DNA from: Pseudomonas yangonensis
Lineage (GTDB): Bacteria; Pseudomonadota; Gammaproteobacteria; Pseudomonadales; Pseudomonadaceae
Direction: 5' to 3'
DNA length: 64,000 nt
Assembly (NCBI RefSeq): GCF_009932725.1
Contig: NZ_BLJU01000011.1
Location: forward strand, 93,947 to 157,946
Numbering within the stretch: position 1 is the stretch's first letter; every line of letters starts with the position of its first letter. Made by a program: the position numbers and the translations under genes. The notes beneath the pieces are model-generated. The model saw only the letters and a list, made by a program, of their open reading frames with translations, was not told the DNA's origin and made no database searches. This document shows, piece after piece, positions 33,017 through 41,316 of the stretch.

Positions 33017-34261
33017 TCAGCCTAGCTTGCTTGGCGAAGCATCCTCGAAGCGATCCACCTTACGCAGACTCTTGAAGCCGAGCATCCAGCCTCCGGTCAC
33101 CGTCAGGGTGCAGGCGCACCCGAGCAGGGCCGCTGGTACCACGCCGAACCAGGCGGCGCTGGTGCCGGCGCGGAATTCGCCGAGTTCGTTGGAAGAGCCG
33201 ATGAACAGCATGTTCACCGCATTGACCCGGCCGCGCATGGCGTCCGGGGTGGAGAACTGCACCAGCGAGGAACGGATATACATGCTCACCATATCCGCGC
33301 CGCCAGCTACCACCAACGCCGCGAACGACAGCCAGAACAGACTGGACAGGGCGAACACCAGGTTGGCCAGGCCGAACAGCGCCACGGCGCCGAACATCAC
33401 CAGGCCGACATGGCGGTTGAACGGTTTCATGCTCAGGTACAGGCCGACGGACACCTCGCCGATGGCCATGGCGCTGCGCAGCAGGCCGAGGCCGGTCGGG
33501 CCGACTTCCAGCACTTCCTGGGCGTAGATCGGCAGCAAGGCCACCACGCCGCCGAGCAGTACGGCGAACAGATCCAGCGAGATGGTGCCGAGGATGATCG
33601 GCCGCGTGCGGATGAAGTGGATACCCGCCGTGAAGCGCGCCCAGGCGGTGGACTCCAGCGCCTGCATCTTCTCCGCATACAGCACCGGAACCCGCTGCAG
33701 CAGTACGCAGCCGGCGAGGAAGCAGGCGAGGCACACCGAGTAGGTCAGCCCGCCGCCACCGATGGCGTACAGGCCACCGCCAATCACCGGCCCGGAAATG
33801 GTCGCGCCGCGCATGATCATGCTGTTGGCGGCGATGGCCGCAGCCAGGCGCTCGCGCGGCACGATCTGCGGCAACAGGCTCGACAGCGCCGGCCCGGTGA
33901 AGGCACGGCCGCAGCCGTACAGCACCAGCACCGCGTAGTACCAACTGACCGCCGCCTCGCTCAGCGACAACCAGAGCAGCGCCGCCGCACACACCCCCTC
34001 AACCAGCCAGCTCAGCATCAGGATCAGTTTGCGATCAAAGCGGTCGATCAGGTCCCCCGCCGGCATCAGCAACAGCAGCATGGGGATGAACTGGGCCAGG
34101 CCGACATAAGCCAACGACAGCGGATCGCGAGTCAGGTCGTAGACCTGCCAGGCCACTACCACGGCCTGAATCTGCACCGCGAAGACCACCACGATGCGGG
34201 CGATGAGAAACGGCAGGAAACCGGGAAGGCGATAGACGGAAGCGGGAACAGCAGCGGACAC
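33017..34261 (-). CDS. MFS transporter (EntS-like exporter family)
   Basis: 414 residues with about 12 membrane spans. The inter-span loop DLIDRFDRKLIL matches the MFS cytoplasmic motif, and SSLLPQIVPRERLAAAIAANSM is typical of the MFS_3/EntS-type branch, whose members export siderophores or drugs. The C-terminal half contains RSSLVQFSTPDAMRGRVNAVN, also typical of that branch. No clear operon partner; it is flanked by repeat-rich gaps. Substrate unknown. Confidence 0.85.
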   Translation of the reverse strand: MSAAVPASVYRLPGFLPFLIARIVVVFAVQIQAVVVAWQVYDLTRDPLSLAYVGLAQFIPMLLLLMPAGDLIDRFDRKLILMLSWLVEGVCAAALLWLSLSEAAVSWYYAVLVLYGCGRAFTGPALSSLLPQIVPRERLAAAIAANSMIMRGATISGPVIGGGLYAIGGGGLTYSVCLACFLAGCVLLQRVPVLYAEKMQALESTAWARFTAGIHFIRTRPIILGTISLDLFAVLLGGVVALLPIYAQEVLEVGPTGLGLLRSAMAIGEVSVGLYLSMKPFNRHVGLVMFGAVALFGLANLVFALSSLFWLSFAALVVAGGADMVSMYIRSSLVQFSTPDAMRGRVNAVNMLFIGSSNELGEFRAGTSAAWFGVVPAALLGCACTLTVTGGWMLGFKSLRKVDRFEDASPSKLG

Positions 34262-34693
34262 GGCGAGGACTCAAGGCATGACTGGCGAGAGCCGGTCGAG
34301 GTTAGCCGGGCAATTTAAGGTAAAGCTTCGCCCGGGAGCAAATGCGGGAACAGGCTGTTGCGTTTATTGCGATCTGACGCACGCCGTATCCCAGCATGTG
34401 CACCTGACGCATGCATTTCGGTGACGGTAGGAGCGCCGACCCGGCGCGAAGGGGATACAGGCGCGCCGCGGCGTCGAGGCGCCTGCCCTATTCGCCGCGG
34501 GGCGCGGCTCCTACAGGTATCGTCAGAGCCATCGAGCGCAATCTGCTGCTGTAGGAGCGCGGCCCCGGCGCGAAGGTGTATGAAGGCACATCGCAACATC
34601 GAGTCGCCTGCTCCTTTTGCCGCAGGGTGCGGCTCCTACAGGATTGGCGGCGCGGGCAGATGCAGGAGGTCATCCCTCCCGCAACTATCCAGG
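34262..34693. repeat. 432-base gap with two tandem GTAGGAG-type repeats
   Basis: Two long elements, 34427-34514 and 34551-34639, each begin GTAGGAGCGC and end with the inverse GGCTCCTAC, and carry further internal GC palindromes. They are related to each other but diverged in the centre. No gene is seen in the gap. Confidence 0.8.
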
Positions 34694-34978
34694 CTAGACG
34701 AATGACTGGTCGCCGAAACCACGGGGCAGACGCTGCGGGCCTGGCAAGGCAGCCAGACGCGCCTCCCAGGAAGTGCGCCAGTCGTTGGTGGCGCGGGCCA
34801 CCTTCTGCCGGCGCGCGGCGCGTCGGGCGGCATTGCGGGCGTTACGACGCGCTTCGGTGAAGACTTCGGTCTTGCGGCAGTTGCGGCATTTGACCTTGGC
34901 CAGTTCGGTGGTAGAGGCCAGCTTTTCACCATGAGAGCCACAGGCGAGGTGGCCAGAGACCTTGTAGTGCGTAACCAT
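34694..34978 (-). CDS. Small basic Cys-containing protein of unknown function
   Basis: 94 residues. The first third has CGSHGEK and CRNCRKTE, a C-x2-H / C-x2-C arrangement that could bind zinc. The middle is strongly basic (EARRNARNAARRAARRQK) and may be helical and nucleic-acid binding. A good CAGGAGATG ribosome site precedes the ATG, and base composition matches real genes. I do not recognise a named family. It is transcribed away from the methyltransferase gene, with 174 bases between the starts. Confidence 0.7.
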   Translation of the reverse strand: MVTHYKVSGHLACGSHGEKLASTTELAKVKCRNCRKTEVFTEARRNARNAARRAARRQKVARATNDWRTSWEARLAALPGPQRLPRGFGDQSFV

Positions 34979-35152
34979 CGCATCATCTCCTGATTGTGGG
35001 CGCCCGGCTGCAGCCAGCCGGTCTACACCCCTCGGAAAATCGGACTGTCACAGCGCAGCGGTGGTTCACTGGCGGCCATGTGGCATCACCCGCCTCGCTG
35101 GCCAGCGGCCCCCGCCAGCGGGTTTAATGTCGCCTTTTGCCGGAACATCGCC

Positions 35153-35782
35153 ATGCCCCTGAGCCCCGACGAACTTGCGCAGATCAGTACCCTCACACTG
35201 GCCCACTACCAGAGCAGCGCCGAGGATTTTCGCGAGGGCACACGCGACCACGACGTGAGCCAGAACATCGCTGCCCTGCTGCGTCATATCGAGGGAGAAA
35301 AGCCCTGGCGCATCCTCGACTTCGGCTGCGGCCCGGGGCGTGATCTGCGCACTTTCAGCGGCCTTGGCCACGAGGCCATCGGCGTCGATGGCTGCGCCGA
35401 ATTCGTGGCCATGGCGCGTGCCGACAGTGGCTGCGAGGTGTGGCAGCAGAGCTTTCTCGAACTGGACCTGCCGGCCACTCATTTCGACGGCATCTTCGCC
35501 AACGCCAGCCTGTTCCATGTACCGGATCAGGAGTTGCCGCGCGTACTCGGTCAGTTGCATGCCGCGCTCAAACCGGGCGGAGTGCTGTTCAGCTCCAACC
35601 CACGCGGCGAGAACCAGGAAGGCTGGAACGGCCCGCGCTACGGCAGCTACCACGACCTCGAACGCTGGCGCGCCCGGCTCACGGCAGCCGGCTTCGTCGA
35701 ACTGGAACACTACTACCGCCCCGCCGGCCTGCCCCGCGAGCAGCAACCCTGGCTGGCCAGCGTGTGGCGGCGAGTCGGCTGA
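35153..35782 (+). CDS. SAM-dependent methyltransferase
   Basis: 209 residues, class I methyltransferase fold. Motif I is ILDFGCGPGRDL, followed by the acidic IGVDGCAEF, then FANASLFHVPDQELPRVLGQL and LKPGGVLFSSNPRGEN. It fits the Methyltransf_11/25 group; the substrate is unknown. The ATG at 35153 is chosen because the family N-terminus fits; an in-frame extension to 34994 is open but lacks a ribosome site. There is no obvious operon partner. Confidence 0.82.
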   Translation: MPLSPDELAQISTLTLAHYQSSAEDFREGTRDHDVSQNIAALLRHIEGEKPWRILDFGCGPGRDLRTFSGLGHEAIGVDGCAEFVAMARADSGCEVWQQSFLELDLPATHFDGIFANASLFHVPDQELPRVLGQLHAALKPGGVLFSSNPRGENQEGWNGPRYGSYHDLERWRARLTAAGFVELEHYYRPAGLPREQQPWLASVWRRVG

Positions 35783-35839
35783 GGTTTTTCAAGCCGGCGA
35801 TGAAGGCGCTGCCAAGAGACCGGGCAGCGCCGTCTCCTC

Positions 35840-36145
35840 CTATTCGAATACCGGGCGGAAGAAGCTGCGCTCATAGCTGAGGATGCAGCGCGTCTGTTCG
35901 GCATAGCGAAAGGCTGCCTGGCACTCGGCGTCGGCGAAGGAGTCCTGACGATAGCGCTCGTAGTCGGCCAGGCTGGGGAAGCTGAACAGCGCCAGGGCCA
36001 CGTCATTGGCGCCCTCGGACGGCAGGAAATAACCGTGGTGCGTGCCCCCGAAGCGCTCTACCAGCGGAATCCACAGCTTGGCGTAGTGCTCGAATTCCTT
36101 GAGCTTGTAAGGGTCGACGATGTAGCGCAGGTAGCAGGTGATCAT
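35840..36145 (-). CDS. NIPSNAP-family protein
   Basis: 101 residues: MITCYLRYIVDPYKLKEFEH, then YAKLWIPLVERFGGTHHGYF and a FPSLADYERYRQDSF segment, a typical dimeric alpha/beta barrel NIPSNAP protein. The start at 36145 is supported by AAGGAAGG 8 bases upstream. Function is unknown; members are small ferredoxin-like-fold proteins often linked to oxidative or degradative metabolism. It lies alone between a methyltransferase and a DUF998 gene. Confidence 0.82.
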   Translation of the reverse strand: MITCYLRYIVDPYKLKEFEHYAKLWIPLVERFGGTHHGYFLPSEGANDVALALFSFPSLADYERYRQDSFADAECQAAFRYAEQTRCILSYERSFFRPVFE

Positions 36146-36284
36146 GGCTGTCCTTCCTTGCGGGTGGCTTCGATAAGCGCCTGATATAAACACGGCCCGA
36201 CCGACAGGTGCATCTGCTACGCAGCGGCATCGCCCTCGTAGCACCGGCCCCTCTGGGCGTTCTGCGCAACGCCTCAAGCCGTGA

Positions 36285-36911
36285 CTAAGTGGCACGACCT
36301 CGCCACAGCATCAGCGCCAGGCCTGCGACCCAGATCACCGAAATGCCGTAGTTGATCCGCTGATAAAGGCCGAACCACTGCCCGGCCTCGACCGCCCGGG
36401 CCATCAGCACCACGGTGGCCACGGCCAGCACGGTGCAACCGAGGGAGAACAGGCCGAAAACACGCGAACCCAGCAGGCGACTACTCAGGAACCCCCAAAG
36501 CAGGCTGGCCAGAGTCAGCGAGAGGAACATCAGCAGACCGGCCAGGTTGTGCATCTGCTGCGAGAGGGATGGCTGTGCCGGCGCGCAGCCCTGATCACAG
36601 GCGAAGTAGCCGGTGGCGAAGCTGGCCAGCCCGTGAACGAGGATCAGCACGGCACTGAACAGCGCCAGCCGCGAGCCGCGCACCTGACGCATGACCCCAA
36701 CGGCAAAGAGCACGAAAAACACGCCCAGCGGCAGATTGTTGAGCCAGGCCGAGAAGCCCTGAGTAGGTGCCCCCTGCGCCCCCAGCTGGCTCATCGCCTG
36801 GTCCAGGTGGCTGTAACCGGGATAGGCCAAGGCAGTCAGCAGCACCCCGAAGAACAGCCAGAACGGTATCAGTACACCCAGGCCAAGCAGTATTCGAGCA
36901 ACGTCTTTCAT
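36285..36911 (-). CDS. DUF998-type membrane protein
   Basis: 208 residues with about six membrane spans: ILLGLGVLIPFWLFFGVLLT first, then SHLDQAMSQLGAQGAPTQGF, a typical DUF998 loop, and FATGYFACDQGCAP. An AAGGAACAGGGA site precedes the ATG. It lies 23 bases downstream of the fosmidomycin-resistance-type exporter and may be co-transcribed with it. Function unknown. A longer frame through this region in the same strand is an artefact of the upstream gene being read out of frame. Confidence 0.8.
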   Translation of the reverse strand: MKDVARILLGLGVLIPFWLFFGVLLTALAYPGYSHLDQAMSQLGAQGAPTQGFSAWLNNLPLGVFFVLFAVGVMRQVRGSRLALFSAVLILVHGLASFATGYFACDQGCAPAQPSLSQQMHNLAGLLMFLSLTLASLLWGFLSSRLLGSRVFGLFSLGCTVLAVATVVLMARAVEAGQWFGLYQRINYGISVIWVAGLALMLWRGRAT

Positions 36912-36934
36912 TCGTCCCTGTTCCTTTCGGCTAA

Positions 36935-38152
36935 TTAGTGCTTCTTGAGCGACGGCAACAGCGCGGTCAGGATGCCGAGCAAGGGCAGGAAAGAGCAGAT
37001 CAGGAACACCTCCTCGATGCCGTGAATGTCCGCCAGGTAGCCCAGCAGCGCCCCGCCGATGCCACCGAAGCCGAACATCAGGCCGAAGAACAGTCCGGCG
37101 ATCATGCCGACGTTGCCCGGCATCAGCTCCTGGGCGAAGACCACGATGGCGGAGAACGCCGAGGCGAGGATGAAGCCGATCAGCATGCTCAGCACGCCCG
37201 TCCAGAACAGGTCGACGTGCGGCAGCAGCAGGGAGAACGGCGCCACGCCGAGGATGGAGAACCAGATCACCTGCTTGCGCCCGATGCGATCGCCGATCGG
37301 CCCGCCGAAGAAGGTGCCGGCGGCCACCGCTCCGAGGAAGAGAAACAGGTAGAGCTGCGAACTGGCCACCGACAGGTCGAACTTCTCGATCAGGAAGAAG
37401 GTGAAGTAGCTGGTGAAACTGGCCATGTAGAAGTATTTGGAGAACACCAGCAACGCCAGGATCAGCAGGGCGAACTTCACCCGCCCGGCCGACAGGCCGT
37501 GAGTGGCCGCGCTGCCCTGCTTGAGCTTGAACAGCGTCAGGTGGTGGCGATACCAGCGGCTCAGGCCGTACAGCACGACGATGGCGAAGGCGGCGAACAG
37601 GCCGAACCAGGCGACGTTGCCCTGGCCGTAGGGAATGATGATCGCCGCCGCCAGCAGCGGGCCGAAGGCGGTGCCGGCATTGCCGCCGACCTGGAAGGTG
37701 GACTGTGCCAGGCCGTAGCGCCCGCCCGAGGCCAGGCGAGCGATGCGCGACGCCTCGGGGTGGAAGGTCGAGGAGCCGATGCCCACCAACGCCGAAGCCA
37801 GGAGGATAGCCGGGAAGCTGCCAACGAAAGCCAGCATGAGGATGCCGACCAGGGTGCACAGCGAGCCGGCCGGCAGCAGCCAGGGCTTGGGATGGCGGTC
37901 GGTGTGATAGCCCACCCAGGGCTGCAGCAGCGAGGCGGTTAGCTGGAAGGTCAGGGTGATCAGGCCGATCTGGGCGAAGCTCAGGCCGTAGTTGAGCTTG
38001 AGCATCGGGTAGATGGCGGGCAAAACCGCCTGGATCAGGTCGTTGATCAGGTGCGCCAGGGCGCAGGCGCCGATCACGCGCATCACCAAGGTATTGGCCT
38101 GGCTGACGGGCGAGGCGCCGGCCAGGGAGGTAGCGGCGGGGCTGCTGGACAT
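36935..38152 (-). CDS. MFS exporter of the fosmidomycin-resistance (Fsr) type
   Basis: 405 residues, 12 membrane spans. The Fsr hallmarks are HLINDLIQAVLPAIYPMLK, LTLTFQLTASLLQPWVGYHT, and GIGSSTFHPEASRIARLASG with GLAQSTFQVGGNAG. Family members confer resistance to fosmidomycin and related compounds by efflux. It is divergently transcribed from an AraC-type regulator 105 bases away, which probably controls it. Confidence 0.88.
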   Translation of the reverse strand: MSSSPAATSLAGASPVSQANTLVMRVIGACALAHLINDLIQAVLPAIYPMLKLNYGLSFAQIGLITLTFQLTASLLQPWVGYHTDRHPKPWLLPAGSLCTLVGILMLAFVGSFPAILLASALVGIGSSTFHPEASRIARLASGGRYGLAQSTFQVGGNAGTAFGPLLAAAIIIPYGQGNVAWFGLFAAFAIVVLYGLSRWYRHHLTLFKLKQGSAATHGLSAGRVKFALLILALLVFSKYFYMASFTSYFTFFLIEKFDLSVASSQLYLFLFLGAVAAGTFFGGPIGDRIGRKQVIWFSILGVAPFSLLLPHVDLFWTGVLSMLIGFILASAFSAIVVFAQELMPGNVGMIAGLFFGLMFGFGGIGGALLGYLADIHGIEEVFLICSFLPLLGILTALLPSLKKH

Positions 38153-38257
38153 GTTTGAAACTTCCGAACCAGTTGAGGAACGGCGCTATGCTAGGCTCCG
38201 CCCTGTCGCCTGTCTCACGAAGAAAAGGCAGCTACCCTCGCAAAAAAGGCACCAAGC

Positions 38258-39031
38258 ATGCGTCTCCCTGATAAGCGGCTGGCCGAGATCGATGCCGCGC
38301 CCTGGCTGGTCAGCAGCAGCGCCACCGATTACCCGCTCAACGCCGTCATCGAGCCGCACTCGCACCGCAACAAGCATCAGTTGATCTACGCCATCTCCGG
38401 TGTAATGGTGGTGACCTCGGCAATGAACCAGTGGACGGTGCCGCCCAGCCGGGGAATCTGGATGCCGTGCGGCCAGGTGCATGCGATCCGCTGCGTCGGC
38501 AGCGTGAAGATGCGCAGCATGTTCGTGCGCCCCGACAGCCTGCCGGACATGCCCGACGAGTGCCGCGCCGTGGCCATCTCGCCGCTGCTGAGCGAACTGA
38601 TCCGCGCCGCCGTGGACATCACCCAGCCCTACGTCGATGACTCGCGCGAAGCGCGGGTAATGCGCCTGATCCTCGATGAGCTGCGCATCCTGCCGACCCT
38701 GCCGCTGCATCTGCCGCAGCCGGCCGACCCGCGCATCCAGCCGATCTGTTCAACGCTGCAGGACAACCCCGGCGACGCCTCCACCCTGGCCAACTGGAGC
38801 GCCCGCCTGGGCCTGGACGAGAAAACCATCCAGCGCCTGTTCCAGAAGGGCACCGGCATGACCTTCGGCCAGTGGCGCCAGCAGGCGCGCCTGCTGCTGG
38901 CGCTGGAGCGCATCGCCCTAGGCGAGAAGATCATCGACATCGCCGGCGAGCTGGGTTACGACAGCCCCAGCGCCTTCACCACCATGTTCAAGAAGCAGTT
39001 CGGCCTGACGCCCAGCCAGTTCTTCAAGTGA
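38258..39031 (+). CDS. AraC-family transcriptional regulator
   Basis: 257 residues. The N-terminal cupin-like sensing domain includes HSHRNKHQLIYAISGVMVV and PPSRGIWMPCGQVH. The C-terminal pair of helix-turn-helix motifs includes STLANWSARLGLDEKTIQRLF and IDIAGELGYDSPSAFTTMFK, ending LTPSQFF. This cupin/AraC type often represses or activates a neighbouring efflux gene, here the divergent Fsr-type exporter. The inducer is unknown. Confidence 0.9.
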   Translation: MRLPDKRLAEIDAAPWLVSSSATDYPLNAVIEPHSHRNKHQLIYAISGVMVVTSAMNQWTVPPSRGIWMPCGQVHAIRCVGSVKMRSMFVRPDSLPDMPDECRAVAISPLLSELIRAAVDITQPYVDDSREARVMRLILDELRILPTLPLHLPQPADPRIQPICSTLQDNPGDASTLANWSARLGLDEKTIQRLFQKGTGMTFGQWRQQARLLLALERIALGEKIIDIAGELGYDSPSAFTTMFKKQFGLTPSQFFK

Positions 39032-39062
39032 TGCGCGGTGGGCGGTTCTTGAGCGGCGATTG

Positions 39063-39174
39063 TCGCGGCTGAAGCCCCTCCCACATCACATGTGTCAACG
39101 CCGGAGCGCAGTTGGTCAAGCCGTGGGAGGCGCTTTAGCGGCGATCGTTCTATCGCGGCTGAAGCCGCTCCTAC
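39063..39174. repeat. Three GTAGGAG/GTGGGAG-type repeats
   Basis: TCGCGGCTGAAGCCCCTCCC (39063-39082), GTGGGAGGCGCTTTAGCGGC (39123-39142) and TCGCGGCTGAAGCCGCTCCT (39153-39172) alternate in orientation between the convergent AraC and LysR genes. Confidence 0.8.
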
Positions 39175-39178
39175 CGAA

Positions 39179-40090
39179 TCAAAAGCGCCGGCTGTCGGCG
39201 GATGGTCGCTCGGGCGAGAGATAGCTGACCAGTTGCCGCGCATGAGATGACAGCGCCTCCCAGCTGCGCACGCACAGACGCAGCTCACGGGTGGCCCAGA
39301 CATCCTCCAGCATCACCACCGCCACCGGCAGCTCCTGGGCGAAACGGGTCGCGGCCACCTCGGGCAACATCGCCACGCCGACGCCCTGCGCCACCAGTTG
39401 GGCGATGGCATCGAAGCTCGGTGCACGCACGCGCACCTTGAGCGGTAAGGCGTTGCGCACCGCCATATATTCGATGAAGCGCTGCATCGCGCGCTCGGCC
39501 GGCAGGCAGACGAAGGAGAAGTTCAGCGCGCTGCGCAGTGACGCCGGACGCTGCCCGATCAGCGCGTGCCCCTGGGGCACCAGCAGCACCAGGCGGTCGT
39601 TGCGAAACGGCAGTGACAGCAGGCCATCGGTGGGCAGGTTGCCGTCGTACACGCCGATATCGATGCCGCCATCCCTGATCGCATGCAGCACATCCTTGCT
39701 GTTGTACTCGGCCAGCTGCAGATCCACCTCCGGGTAATCGGCCAGAAACGGCCCGAGCGCCGCTGGCAGAAAGGTACTGTTGGCCACGGTGGAAGCCGCC
39801 AGGCGTAGCGTGATGCGCCGCTCGCCCTTGAGCTCCTGCAGGGTATCGCTGAGCTGGCGGGCCTCCTTCAGCACGCCCTGGCAGGCCTCAAGCACCAGCC
39901 GCCCGGCAGGGGTCAGGCTCATGCCATCGCTGCTACGCAGGAACAGCGTCAAGCCGCAGCGCTCCTCGAACAGGCGCAGGCGGGTGCTGGCCGCCGACAC
40001 GGCGACAGGAAAGGTGGCCGCCGCCTTGCTCAGGCTGCCGGTGGCGGCAATCGCCGCGATCAGGCGCAGGTCGGGCAGATCGAAATGCAT
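39179..40090 (-). CDS. LysR-family transcriptional regulator
   Basis: 303 residues. The N-terminal winged helix has DLRLIAAIAATGSLSKAAAT and VSAASTRLRLFEERCGLTLF. The C-terminal effector domain follows (RITLRLAASTVANSTFLPAA, and GGIDIGVYDGNLPTDGL). It is divergently transcribed from a DMT-family exporter 101 bases away and is the likely regulator of it. Effector unknown. Confidence 0.9.
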   Translation of the reverse strand: MHFDLPDLRLIAAIAATGSLSKAAATFPVAVSAASTRLRLFEERCGLTLFLRSSDGMSLTPAGRLVLEACQGVLKEARQLSDTLQELKGERRITLRLAASTVANSTFLPAALGPFLADYPEVDLQLAEYNSKDVLHAIRDGGIDIGVYDGNLPTDGLLSLPFRNDRLVLLVPQGHALIGQRPASLRSALNFSFVCLPAERAMQRFIEYMAVRNALPLKVRVRAPSFDAIAQLVAQGVGVAMLPEVAATRFAQELPVAVVMLEDVWATRELRLCVRSWEALSSHARQLVSYLSPERPSADSRRF

Positions 40091-40191
40091 GAGCCTTCTC
40101 CAGATCAGAAAGCTGTCTTCGTGAAATTGCGATTCTTGCCGGGTGGCTTTCCACGCAGAATAACAGCTCGATCCCTAGCGCAGCCTTGATC

Positions 40192-41121
40192 ATGAATGCA
40201 CTGACCGCCTCGTACCGTCGCAGCCTGGACAGCGGCGTGCTGTTCGCCGTGCTCTCTGCCACCGGTTTCAGCCTGAAAGCCGTGTTCGTCAAACTCGCAT
40301 ACGCCGCGGCGCCGGTGGATGCCGTCACGGTGCTGAGTCTGCGCATGGGCCTGGCGCTGCCGCTGTTCGCCTGGCTGCTGTGGCTGAGCCGGGGCACCAC
40401 GCAAACGCGCTTGTCGGCGAAGGACTGGGCGCACGTTCTGTTGCTGGGGATGTTCGGTTACTACCTGTCGAGCCTGTTCGATTTCTATGGCCTGCAGTAC
40501 ATCAGCGCCGGACTGGAGCGGCTGATCCTGTTCACCTACCCGACGCTGGTGGTGCTGTTGCAGATGCTGGCGATGGGTGAGCGACCAGGGCCGCGTACCT
40601 TCCTGGCCATGGGACTGTGCTACCTGGGCCTGGGCATCGCCCTGGTGCATGACATCCGCGTCGAGGGCGACAGCGAGCAGATCCTGCTGGGTGCGGCCTG
40701 GGTGTTCGCCAGCGCGGTGACCTACGCCCTGTATTACCTGGGCACCGGCGTGGTGATTCGCCGGGTCGGCTCGATGCGCCTCGCGGGGCTGGCCGGAGGC
40801 GCCTCGGCGGTCATGGTGCTGGTGCATTACGGCCTAACCCGCGACCCCGCGCATTTGCTCAACCTGCCGGCGGCGGTATGGCTGCACGGCTCGCTAATGG
40901 CGCTGCTGTCGACGGTGCTGCCGATCTACTGGATGGCACTGGCCGTGCAGCGCATGGGCGCCAGTCACGCCGCGCTATTCGGCAACCTGGGCCCGGTGCT
41001 GACCCTGTTCGCCGCCTGGGCGTTGCTCGGCGAAGCCATCACCCTGTACCAGATCGGCGGGCTGGCACTGGTGCTGCTTGGCGTCTCGCGCCTGTCGGCG
41101 GGCAAGCACAAGGCGCGCTGA
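40192..41121 (+). CDS. DMT-family (EamA) transporter
   Basis: 309 residues with ten membrane spans in two EamA repeats: LFAVLSATGFSLKAVFVKLAY opens the first, ILLGAAWVFASAVTYALYYL the second, and AALFGNLGPVLTLFAAWALL lies near the end. The ATG at 40192 is preferred to an in-frame TTG at 40186. Family members export amino acids or other metabolites. Regulation by the divergent LysR gene is likely. Confidence 0.88.
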   Translation: MNALTASYRRSLDSGVLFAVLSATGFSLKAVFVKLAYAAAPVDAVTVLSLRMGLALPLFAWLLWLSRGTTQTRLSAKDWAHVLLLGMFGYYLSSLFDFYGLQYISAGLERLILFTYPTLVVLLQMLAMGERPGPRTFLAMGLCYLGLGIALVHDIRVEGDSEQILLGAAWVFASAVTYALYYLGTGVVIRRVGSMRLAGLAGGASAVMVLVHYGLTRDPAHLLNLPAAVWLHGSLMALLSTVLPIYWMALAVQRMGASHAALFGNLGPVLTLFAAWALLGEAITLYQIGGLALVLLGVSRLSAGKHKAR

Positions 41122-41316
41122 CCGGCGCACCTCCAGGCCACGCACCAGAAGCCTCGGTGCCTGCGCCTGGCTGGCAAAACACCGTCCATGCGGGCAAACT
41201 TTCCAGCAGCCCGCCTCTGAACGATCTACTGTGCAAACCCCGGGCTGCGTCCAGCCAGGACGGCAGATACGCAGGCCCGAACCTGCGTCGCTATTCTTCA
41301 CGCAGGTACCGTTGCA

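Noticed and set aside
36285..37859. A single 524-codon minus-strand frame
   Set aside because: Its first two thirds are an out-of-frame reading of the Fsr-type exporter. Only the last 208 codons, from 36911, form a real protein with its own ribosome site.
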